Source of the DNA: Pollenia angustigena
Lineage: Eukaryota; Arthropoda; Insecta; Diptera; Polleniidae
NCBI GenBank assembly: GCA_930367215.1
Contig: OV884058.1
Location: 168,188,478-168,252,477 of the forward strand
Direction of reading: 5' to 3'
DNA: 64,000 bases
This document shows positions 1 to 9,683 of this stretch, in pieces. The position numbers and the translations under genes are program-made. The notes beneath the pieces are model-generated. The model searched no databases. It saw only the letters and a program-made list of their open reading frames with translations, and was not told where the DNA came from. Positions within the stretch are counted from its first letter, which is position 1. Each line of letters begins with the position of its first letter.

Positions 1-144
1 TTATTACAAACGTGCAATAGTGGAATGATTAACTTTTTCTAATACAACTGTTTTTATTAAATATCGTTTTTCTGAAATATTTTCATCCACATGCCAGTAC
101 ACCCACAATAACGTTTGCCACAAATCTGTTCGACACGTTACACA

Positions 145-228
145 CTAAAGCTGATCCATCAAATCTGGATACTGTTTGACTAGCTTGCGCAATTGAACCG
201 ATTCGCTTTCCTTGACTTTAGGCAGTTT
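145..228 (-). CDS. candidate terminal coding exon, unrecognised
   Basis: On the minus strand a T-rich tract ending in TTTAG is followed by 27 open codons and a TAG stop (145-147). The peptide is charged and ends QYPDLMDQL. The other two frames close quickly. About 90 bases downstream, TTTATT at 53-58 gives an AATAAA polyadenylation signal on the minus strand, so the layout is acceptor, short coding end, 3' UTR, poly(A) signal. A GTAAGT donor exists just upstream (296-291, minus), but the segment before it has an in-frame TAA at about 337 and does not extend the frame, so the true upstream exon is not identified. I do not recognise the protein. It could also be a chance open stretch in old transposon DNA. 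Confidence 0.3.
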   Translation of the reverse strand, partial: KLPKVKESESVQLRKLVKQYPDLMDQL

Positions 229-769
229 CTAAATAAAAAACTATAAACAACATTTTAACAAAGGTTTTTATAAATTAAAAAATAATTTATACTTACATCC
301 AAAATGCAGAGGTAATGTAGGTAATTTTATCTGTTTTAAAAATGTTATGCTTTCAACAATTCAAAGAAAATTTTAAAATGTAAATTTGTTGACAGTAAAA
401 ACTTGGCTACTTTGATTTAAACGTTTTTTTTTTCAACCAGAGTTGTTTCAGCACAAAGAGAAAGGCAAATTCATGATTATTTTTTTTGCAAATCAAAAAT
501 TATTTTTTTTGCAAAAATTTATTAAATAAGTTTTTTTTCGTATGAAAAAATAACCTTAAAATGGCAAAATAAGTAAAAAAAGCCGATATTGGAAAAATAA
601 CTAAAAAAATAGCCGATATTGCCAAAATAAGCAAAAAAAAAGCTCTAACAAATGTATCTCATCTTCTTTGTTTTTTATGATCGGAATTTGTGTTCAATCA
701 AAAACATTCTATCTTGTAAACCAAAAAATAAGCATTTGCTTTTTTTTGGTTGCCCTACTAATTATTAAT
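229..769. other. AT-rich stretch without recognised genes
   Basis: Homopolymer-rich sequence with near-repeats of the phrase AGCCGATATTG (around 580-620). I see no credible coding, RNA or element boundary here. Confidence 0.5.
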
Positions 770-1150
770 GATCGATGGAGCCCTTTTCTGATTTTAGGTA
801 AATCGAAAAAAGTGGGCGTAAAAGGGGGCGGGGCAATATTTTCTTTGCGTAAAAACCTAAGTTGGACCATGGCGATTATTTTACAAAAAAAATCGTCCAA
901 ATCGGTCAAATAAATAGAAAAAGTGGGCGTAAAAGTAGGCGTGGTAAATTTTTCTTTCGATAAAAACTGAAAATAGATTAATACGAACATTTGAAAAAAA
1001 ATAGTGAAATCGATGGAGCAGTTTTCGGATTTAAGGTAAATCGAAAAAAGTGGGCGGTACAAAATTTTCTTTCCGTAAAAACCTAAGTTGGACCATGGCG
1101 ATCATTTAAAAAATCGTCCAAATCGGTTCTCAAGTTATGCGATCAGCAAG
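770..1150. repeat. duplicated ~240-bp module with AAAAAGTGGGCG motif
   Basis: The phrase ATCGATGGAGC followed by GGTAAATCGAAAAAAGTGGG occurs at about 771 and again at about 1009. Both are followed by TTTTCTTT.CGTAAAAACC, a GGACCATGGCGAT segment and ATCGTCCAAATCGG. The second copy continues into a tail of the form TCTCAAGTTATGCGATCAG, resembling the end of many dispersed fly repeats. It is probably a fragment of a dispersed element with an internal duplication. Confidence 0.6.
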
Positions 1151-1439
1151 AGACAACATTTCATTTTTATTCTATAGATTTTTAAAATGTTAACAAAACA
1201 TCCATATATTTGTTTGCAGTTGCTAAAAACAAAAAATTTTTAACGTAGGGAAAAGTGTAGGGAATTTTTTTTGATTGTAGGGGAAAAAAGGGATTTTTTT
1301 TATACACGTAGGGATTTTTTGAAATTTCTCCTGGCATCACTGGCTGTGAGTAACGAGATGCTTCATAACGGTTTTCGTAGACGCTTAGAAAAGCTGTATC
1401 GTCTGTAAATGTTGAAGTTTGGGTGTAGTTGCTTGTTGG

Positions 1440-1800
1440 CATGTCCAAAGTATCAATGGCAGCTATAATTTCGTTTTCTAGAGGTGCAATTATGGCTGGC
1501 ACATGAGAGATTTCAAGTACTCGTATAAAAAATTGTCTATTTGCTGCTCGCCAAACTCGCCACTCAATAAGTTCATGGTATGCGTGGGGTCTGGCATTTG
1601 GCATGTGGTACCGTCTTGTTGAAAACAAATGTCTATCAAGTCTAATAATTCTATTTTGGCAAGAAATAAGTCGATAATCATCACATAACACAAGCCCAAT
1701 TATGGACAGCGGCGACGAATTGACATGTCGGAATCTTCAATATTCAATGACTTTCAATCGTTGTTCATTTGTTAGTCTATTCGTTGCGAAATTGCAAAGC
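1440..1800 (-). pseudogene. decayed DD41D mariner transposase fragment
   Basis: The minus strand reads LDLIDICFQQDGTTC and then LLSGEFGEQ, matching LDLQDMWFQQDGATC and LLRGEFGEH of the mariner copy at 38071-39007. This is the region of the second catalytic Asp (QQDG). The region containing the third Asp is disrupted and frames shift on both sides. Further in, ATCGTTGTTCATTTGTTAG at about 1757 corresponds to the sequence before the right end of that mariner. No terminal repeats survive. Near 1344 a CAGTGATGCCAGGAG stretch (minus) may be the end of a different, hAT-like element abutting it. Confidence 0.65.
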
Positions 1801-3109
1801 TTTCGTAGCATTTTTGGCATTGCCACATGTAACGAAACTGTTTTTATCTGAAAAAACTTGCACTGAAAAACCAAATAGCAAAAAAAAAATCACCCTTTGT
1901 TTCGTCGCGGTCAACAGCAAGTTTAACAATTCCATTTAAATTTATGTCAACCTTCACTTGTCCTAATTTAAATGATATATCATGATTTGTTAAAATATCA
2001 TGATTCGCTATGGAAACAATTTGACACGCAAATTGTTCTTTTCATTTGAGTCTTGCGAAAGTCAGAGTATTTTCAACAGACGCACGGACTTGACAATAGA
2101 ATTGAATTTAACTCAACTTAAATAAAAAATATAAAAGTGGAACTAAAAAGCTATGAAACTCTTCCATTTATAAAATAATATTTATATTTTTAACACTAAC
2201 TCAACCCAGTGCGCTTCGCTACCTTCATTTAAATAAAATAAGTAGATTTTTTTTAATACAGATCTGGTGAATCTTTTACGAAGTTATTTGTTCCAAGTTT
2301 GAATCTGTGTTCGATAATAAACAGTACATTATTAAGCGTTCGGCTCACACACCCAAGAACGATATCTATTTTTTAGTGTTTGAGTAGACGAACACAATCC
2401 TTAATACCGTTCGTAACTATTTTCAATAAAAAGCCGAACATTATATAATGTTCTGTTCTTCGTCAAAAAACAAAACAATTGTAGTGATACTGAAACCAAA
2501 CTTTATATGAATTTTAATGTTCTATTATTTCTTTTTCTACATTGATAAAGAAATGATCACACAAAAAATTTTAGCATAGACCCAGCACGAACAGTTTGTG
2601 TATGTTTTGTTTGTGTAAAATTATCTTGCTGGCTTTTTGTTTTTGCAAAAAATCTGTGGTTTTTCTTACCGGCCAAAAGGGGCGAACATTAATGATCCGT
2701 ACCGAACACCATGAAGTTTGTGGTTTAAAAACACCGAACGAAATAAAAATATTCTCATCTTTTGTTGAGTTAGATAAAAACAGTATTATTTTTGTATTCG
2801 AAAAATGACAAACAGGGAAACGTTATTTTTTTTAATAGTTTTCTACACAAACGCTATTAACGTTTGTGTTTTCCACAAATCTACAGAACCGAACACTAAG
2901 GAGCGATATTTAGTATTCATTTTCGAACAATGGTTTAAATACTCTTACAGTTGTTACCATTCTTCATTTATACAGAAACGTATATTGTACTTTTGTTGAT
3001 GCTGCCCCGAAAATTCTGCAATGCAGCCAAATTTTTGAAAGATGTTTTGCATATGAAACCAAGTTATTTTTACTAAATTTCTAAACTGTAGATATTGCGG
3101 CTCTCTAGA
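1801..3109. other. AT-rich DNA, nothing recognised
   Basis: Short open stretches exist (for example 2596-2808) but lack family motifs, splice context or coding-like composition. The segment near 2205 (CAGTGCGCTTCGCTACC) resembles internal parts of Helitron-like repeats but has no confirmed end. Confidence 0.45.
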
Positions 3110-3689
3110 TATAACGTATTCTAGCGTTTGCACTACCACCCACTTGGTGACAGATGTTGTATATCTTAAAAACCCAGCTAGTTTATCAAATTTCGACAAA
3201 TTGTTCCTACCTTTCTTGAGATTGAATGTTAACCAAGATGGGTGTAGCAGATTTGAAAACTTATTCACTTATCCTTCTCTAGACATGCTAAAATCTATAA
3301 TGTATTTTTATGGGAAGTGCCGTGTCCACTTTTCTTCTCTCGCTAATTTTTTAAGAAAGGTTGTGTGTTGATGACCCATCTATGGGTACCAAATTTAAAA
3401 TATTTTTCTCTTGCCACTCCTTAGATATAAATAAATTTATGTTGTGTCATGCCCGCTTCTCCAATCGCGCCAAATCTTGTAGGGTGTTTTGTATTGATAG
3501 CTAAGATGCTTGTACCTATTTTGGAAACTTTGGCTTTTGCCGTACTCAGATATATAAATCTATAATCTATTTTTATTGAGCGTTCCACGCCCACTTCTCG
3601 AATCCTGCCCATTATTTTACCCAACTAGGTGTACCAAATTTAAACAATTTTTTATATCGTTCTAAAGAAATAAATAAATCTATTTTGTG
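3110..3689. repeat. degenerate tandem array, left part
   Basis: Repeated units of roughly 150-200 bp share the order CTCTTGCCRCTC, AGATATA.A.AAATCTAT, GTGCCACGCCCACTTCTC and TTGTAGGGTGTT. Units can be followed from about 3110 to 3689 and continue after an inserted element at 5022-5210. Individual units are strongly diverged. Confidence 0.6.
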
Positions 3690-5021
3690 TAGAGTATTTT
3701 TTTTCCCGGAGTTTTTCGATTCCCGGGAAAGCGGGAAATTTTTTTGAATTTCCCGGGATCCCGCTCCATATAAATAATACACAGTAAATTAAATAAAAGA
3801 AATCCTTAAATGCTACAAAATTAATGAAGATTAAAAGAGGAACTTGAATTATTATTACCTTACGGTTTTATATGTAAATTCTGTATTATTATTATGCTCT
3901 AGATACAAGATAAAAAATTAAGATAAACATAACAATTTTAATTCATAAAACAATAATAAAAACAAACACAAATTGAGGTTCTCAAGATATGAGATCAAAA
4001 AGTTAATTCATAAAATAGATAAAATATTTTAAATAAATATATTAACATTTTTTAACGGCTTAGGAAATAACTTTCTGACACACTCAAAGCGCTTAGTAAG
4101 TCGTCAAAAAGTAAATTGATTATTTGATTTACTAATTACCATGTTTCCGAAAAATTTCGTTCATTTTTTTACCGAGGTTGGATAAATAGTTAAAAGTGCA
4201 CCGTTGTAGAAGGCTTTTGATTCACAATAACAAGCATTTTTTTTTATAAACAACGTCTATATCAGTCAAATGTAAGGTTCATGCAAAAAATAGCTTCTTA
4301 CAAACCTTTTCATTTCATTAGGTCTATCTGTAATCTTAAGGACAATTGTATGTTGTAGTATCTTAAACGAGTTTCCAAATTTTTTTTTATTTCGGTTTCC
4401 CCGCACTTCAAGGGTATATAAACCAACACACATTTAAAAAAAATTGTGTTTATCACCTAATAAACATATCGCTCCTTCATTGCAACATAGTCATATCTGA
4501 AAAAATCAAAAATTTAAAGTTATTTAAGCAAAGTGTTCTTTCATGCCTTCTCGTATTTTATCTCAAACTGAACCGAAGTTATAGCAAAATATATCTTTAA
4601 ATCGGTACATTTTGAAAACTTTAATCGCATTCTGCCAAGTTCATTTGTTTTTGTAGATATGACTATGTTACAATAAAGACTTGTCCATGGACAATTGAGC
4701 TTTACTACCTGCATCTTATTTTGAATTAATGTTCTTTATTAACTTTTCACTTCACTAAATTTATTAATTATCAACTGTTGCACTGCCTATTCTGCTTTAA
4801 GTAGATTTATTGCATCAGGAGACATTGATTTACGTATGTACTCACTTCTTGTAATTGATCTAATCGACAACCCATCCACAGATGCTTATTTTAAGAGCAA
4901 AGAAAACTAAATTTCAAAGTATAAATAGCTGTTTTCTTAAACTATGAGGAATTTTTTATTTCCCGGGATCCCGCATGAAAAATCCCGGGAAAGCGGGAAA
5001 TATAATTATCGAAATTCCCTA
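3690..5021. mobile_element. hAT-like non-autonomous element with CCCGGG ends
   Basis: The element begins TAGAGTATTTTTTTTCCCGG and ends (reverse complement) TAGGGAATTTCGAT. It is flanked by a perfect 8-bp duplication ATTTTGTG at 3682-3689 and 5022-5029. Subterminal blocks contain TTTCCCGGGATCCCGC and its inverse near both ends. An 8-bp duplication with TAGRG-type ends is typical of hAT elements. No transposase is visible. Related CCCGGG-rich fragments occur near 22815 and 30015-30062. An internal inverted pair, AACATAGTCATATCT near 4484 and its complement near 4655, may be a smaller nested hairpin. Confidence 0.75.
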
Positions 5022-5210
5022 ATTTTGTGCCATGTCTACTTCTTGCATCCCGCTCACATTTTGTAGGGTGTTGTGTATTGCTTACCAAGTTATATGTATG
5101 ATCCAAATTTGGAAACTTTTGCTCTTGCCGCTCTCCAAATATACAGAAATCTATATTCTTTTTGAATGAGAGGTGCCACGCCCACTTAAAATTTCAAAAA
5201 ATATATATAG
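5022..5210. repeat. degenerate tandem array, right part
   Basis: Continues the array at 3110-3689 after the inserted hAT-like element: GCCATGTCTACTTCTTGCAT, GTAGGGTGTTGTGTATTGC, CTCTTGCCGCTCTCC and GTGCCACGCCCACTT recur in the same order. Confidence 0.6.
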
Positions 5211-5489
5211 CCTAAAGCTCCTTCAAGACCATCAGTAATACACTGTAAACGTTTTATAAAAATCTGTTCAGCGGCTAACATAGACCCAAAAATTTGTATA
5301 ACTCTTGAATGCCTGAAGTTTTAAAATTGATACCGGACTTTTAAATCGAATTGTGAACATGCAATCATTAAGTTTTTTAATATTTGTTAATCTTATTAAT
5401 TAAGTTATTTTATAAGAGTTACAAATACAATTGCAAATTATATTCTAACTTAATAAACCGAGCAAAATAAACGCAGACCATCAGACCGT

Positions 5490-5585
5490 TGAAGTGCAAC
5501 AGACCAAAGTCTCTGGCGAAAATCGAACGCGCAACCCTCGCACTGACAGACTAGCTCACTACCCTCCCTTTATCTGGTGAATAAA
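5490..5585 (-). repeat. possible tRNA-derived (SINE-like) segment
   Basis: On the minus strand TAGTGAGCTAGTCTG is followed about 30 bases later by GCGTTCGATTTTCG, loosely resembling RNA polymerase III A and B boxes. The sequence is GC-richer than its surroundings. No mature tRNA fold is evident, so this is not a tRNA gene. Confidence 0.25.
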
Positions 5586-6694
5586 ATAATCGCATTGATA
5601 TTTTTTAAAATTAAATTTAATAAATCAGGCATTTAAGGGATATGCATACATATATATTTAGATATTCAAGAAATAGAAATATTCTTAATTATTTTTAAAT
5701 GCTTTTTCCCATTGTTTAATAACATAAATTGTTCGAAACACATTGAAATTCTGTACAATTGTTACAGCGTTTTCTATATAAATAATTAAGTAATTATTTT
5801 ATTGTTCTTAACACTTACCGCAATTTCAATTGGGTTGTGACTATTCTAATAGTTCTACTTATAGTTCCTTATACAATTAAGTTAACAAAGAATAAATACG
5901 AACGACACTTAATTGTTAACACCTGCTAATGGTTGATAGCCACCATATTGTGAAAGATACATCTGTAGAACACGCTGTCATTTAGTTCATATTTATATTT
6001 CAATGACGATGGCCAGGCCATCATCGTCAGCGGATATTGCTATACATCGAGGATGATCAACTATGTTAAGCTTGAATTGGATGATGTGTTCACCCACCAC
6101 ATTAACAAGAGCACAACTCACGTCACATATAAAATTCTGCGAATAACCCATTCACAACAGTGGCCATCTAAGCCAACAAAACTCCTTCCATCGACTAAAC
6201 TCATTGTGATTTTTGGGCTAGAGTCATAGAGAAATTTTATAATTTGGATGTGCGTCGCACCCAGCGAAGCCTCGTCGAATATATTTCATACATAATGGCG
6301 TCGTTAGACCTTTCAAAGAAATGCACAATTTAGACAAAGTCCGCACATACTTGCCTCTATTTAAATTTTTAAGTAGCAACCTCTTACTAAAAGACACTAT
6401 ATACATATATACATATATTGTATACTATATTTTCCACTTAATAACAAACGGTGAGATATTCATATAATTTTTCAGTTTATTTTATCACAAAGATACTTAA
6501 TGATCACTTTATTTTATAGATGATTATATAATGGGATTAGTGAATACAGATGAGACATCTATGTATCAATAAAAAAGGAATTATTTTTAACAAAAACCAA
6601 CTTGAGAATTTAAAATTAATCTTTTAACTCCGATGCTGCACGATGGTGTCACGATCATGGTTTTATAACACTGCTTTACAAATTTTTATTTTGG
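5586..6694. other. AT-rich DNA, nothing recognised
   Basis: A small near-palindrome TGACGATGGCC/GGCCATCATCGTCA lies at about 6003-6028. Otherwise I see no genes or element ends. Confidence 0.45.
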
Positions 6695-7520
6695 AAAATT
6701 ACCAAGAACGCCACGTGCCTAGATAAGTTAATTTTGACCTCCTGAACACGAAAAACGCTGTAATTTTTTTTTCATTAGTTAAGTTTTTTAGATAACGGTA
6801 CTTTTGTGTTTTTCGGTGTATGGTCCCACTCAAACCCTTGTGGAGCCCAACCGAAAAGTCCGATCGAGATAAGTGGCATATCGTTGGAAAGGCAACTGAA
6901 TGCCTTTTCCGTCGATATGCTAAAAATTTTTATCTGATAAGAATTAGCTGAGTTATGGCACCTCAAAGTTCGAAATTTGCCTATTTTTTACGTTTTTTTC
7001 AAAATTTTTCATTTTTATTTCGTTTTTTTTCTACGTTATGTTAAATATCTGGCATGTTTTATGTTTTAGCCAAATAGTATATTTGATTACCGACGTTTTA
7101 AGCGCAATTTGAAAAAAATCGGATGTAAAATAAAGTTTTTATTAAGGATTTGGTCGAACGACAATATTTTCATCCCATATAAAATTCCGGCTTTTTTTTA
7201 ACCATCAGTTTTAACGTATTTAAAAAAAAACGGAATTTTATATGAGATGAAAAATATTGTCGTTCGACAAAATCCTTAATAAAAACTTTATTTTTCATCC
7301 GATTTTTTTCAAATTGCGCTTAAAACGTTGGTAATCAAATATACTATTTGGTTAAAACATAAAACATTCCAGATATTTAACATAACGTAGACCATACACC
7401 GAAAAACACAAAAGTACCGTTATCTAAAAAACTTAACTAATGAAAAAAAAATTACAGCGTTTTTCGTGTTCAGGAGGTCAAAATTAACTTATCTAGGCAC
7501 GTGGCGTTCTTGGTAATTTT
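6695..7520. mobile_element. foldback element with long inverted arms
   Basis: The left arm starts at about 6695 (AAAATTACCAAGAACGCCAC) and the right arm is its reverse complement ending near 7520. The pairing continues through AGATAACGGTACTTTTGTG and on to CATAAAATTCCG near the centre (about 7190-7235). The right arm lacks about 200 bases present in the left arm between roughly 6827 and 7030, so the element has an asymmetric internal deletion. I found no clear target duplication and no transposase. Confidence 0.75.
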
Positions 7521-8049
7521 TGGCTGTAAGCCAGTGTAATCAGTGGATCAAAAAACCAACCTAATGCATATTAACCCGCGAATATACTTTATAGGGAAAT
7601 TAATATAAGGTTCCACTCAACAGAATGTCTGCACAGAAGAAAAATGACAGATTTTGACTACAGTGAGGACCTATGTTCTACTACAATTGAAATTGTCAAC
7701 ACATACAAATACCTAGGCGTTTACGTAGGCCATAATTTTAAATGGATGGTACATGTAGATGAACTCCGAAAAAAACTAAGAAAAGCTTCATGTGTGCTTC
7801 ATCATTTAGTAGGAATATAGTAGGAACGGGCAAAAAATATCGGTATATCAAAATTTCGATATTTAAAAAATAATCGATATAATTATTAGTATTGTGGTTA
7901 TTTTATTGAACTATTTATGGTTTTTAATCCATATTTTTAATTAGGCTTAAGTTCATCAAATTTAATTTTCATTAAATTATTTTTATGAAGAAAGGAATTT
8001 TACAACATGAAAATTAATTAAAATTTACTGATAATTTTTCATTCTTGAC

Positions 8050-8131
8050 TCAATCTGGGCTCGAACCCAGGCGTTTTTACGGACAGGTTACCCTGACATG
8101 TTTCGATTGCAACCACTCAATCTCCTCAGAG
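8050..8131 (-). repeat. tRNA-like module, copy 1
   Basis: On the minus strand GATTGAGTGGTTGCAATC resembles a D-arm with A box, and CTGGGTTCGAGCCCAG forms a perfect T-arm with B box. The anticodon arm and acceptor stem are not convincing, so this looks like a tRNA-derived SINE head carried inside a DNA transposon rather than a functional tRNA. Confidence 0.5.
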
Positions 8132-8613
8132 GGCTTGCCGTTTAACACTCGCAGCCATCGACGACTGCTGACGTCATTAGTCAAACATCAATCCTTAAAC
8201 CAAATTGTATTTAATCTTTGGTAGATCGAAATTTGCTTTGAATGATTATCTATTTTAATTTATTTTAACATGTTATTCCTTTACTTCTGTTTTTTCGTAC
8301 TTTTGTCAAGAATTCTTCTTGAAGTTCAAAGTACATATTTTTTGTTTTTTCATTTTTTGTCTTTCTTATTCTTGTTGACCTTTTCAGCACAACTTGAAGG
8401 ACAAATGCAAACATAGAGCTCGTGCCTTAGCTTTAACAATTATTAGTATTGTGGTTATTTTATTGAACTATTTATGGTTTTTAATCCAAATTTTTAATAT
8501 TTTTAATTAGGTTTAAGTTCATTAAATTTAATTTTCATTAAATTCTTTTTATGAAGAAAGGAATTTTACAACATGAAAATTAATTATAATTTATTGATAA
8601 TTTTTCATTCTTG

Positions 8614-8696
8614 ACTCAATCTGGGCTCGAACCCAGGTGTTTACGGACAGGTTACCCTGACATGTTTCGGTTGCAACCACTCAATCTCCTCAGAGG
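8614..8696 (-). repeat. tRNA-like module, copy 2
   Basis: Direct repeat of the block at 8050-8131 with the same CTGGGTTCGAGCCCAG hairpin. It differs by a few substitutions and by two fewer bases in a T-run, and lies about 565 bp downstream in the same element. Confidence 0.5.
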
Positions 8697-9683
8697 AGAT
8701 TTAAAATACCGATACATCGATATTGAAATATGACTATCGAATTCGATATTTTTAAAAGTCAGTCTTCATTAAAAACTCAAAATTTTTTCAAACAATATGT
8801 TTTTTTAAGAATTGGCATCACTGCATGCATCATATGTTTTTTTAAACTAATATGAAGATCTAAAATGATTGGCATTTATAAGAAGAAGAATTAAGAAAAA
8901 AGTGGGGTTTTCACATTTTGCAGATTTCTAATTAAAACAGTAAAGTCAAACGAACTTGAAAGGATTTATTTTATGCGGCTTTGGAACAATATATGTGCCT
9001 ATATACTTACACAAATTTGGAGCAAAAATAAGATTTGTGCATATATTTTTTAATTTGGTAATAGTTTCAGCAAAATACATTCGATTTATATATATTTTTA
9101 AAATAATTAATATCGATACCCTTAAAAATATCGATTCGATATATATCGGTATATTTTTTCAATTTGCCCATCCCTATAATATGGTGCTAAGACAAGCGTA
9201 GTTTTCATTAGCATGGCATGGCATTACAGCCTGGGGAAACTCAACTTTTTGTAATAAGCTAAACAAACTCAAAACCAACTTCTAAAAACTCAAAAGAAAA
9301 GCCGCTATATAAACCATAGGCAAAACACCACTATACGCAATATGGGTATTGACATTGCCAACAATAATAACAACCCAACAAACAACATCAACTACACACA
9401 AAATGGCAAAACAATCAACCTTACAACAACTAGTTCCAACCACTATGATCAAACAACCATCATAGAATTACCAACAGCAACACCACATCTACCAACAGCT
9501 CTGCAAATACCAACAACAATGCATCAAATATCAACATTGCTAAGGATCTCAACATATTAAATGTCAAAAGCATCTTTTTTACTACAATAGCAACAGGAAT
9601 TTTATAATGACTCCAGGTTTCTAAAAAGAATAGAACACAGCCATCAGACTCGTATGAAGGCTGAGGGTAGATAATGTGTACAT

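Larger units (their letters stand above)
7821..9176. mobile_element. hAT-like element inserted in the LINE
   Basis: The ends are TAGGAACGGGCAAAAAATAT and, reversed, TAGGGATGGGCAAATTG. The flanks GAATATAG (7813-7820) and TAATATGG (9177-9184) match at six of eight positions, consistent with an aged 8-bp duplication. Inside, a module of about 255 bp occurs twice in direct orientation (about 7880-8135 and 8439-8696), each ending in a tRNA-like block. Subterminal CGATAT repeats occur near both ends. No transposase is seen. Confidence 0.65.

Noticed and set aside
8050..8696. Functional tRNA genes
   Set aside because: Only the T-arm is convincing; there is no acceptor stem and no clear anticodon stem, and both copies lie in a transposon.
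9342..9560. Asn/Thr-rich open frame as a gene
   Set aside because: It lies between two segments of the LINE fossil, and the frame is low-complexity A/C-rich DNA without motif.
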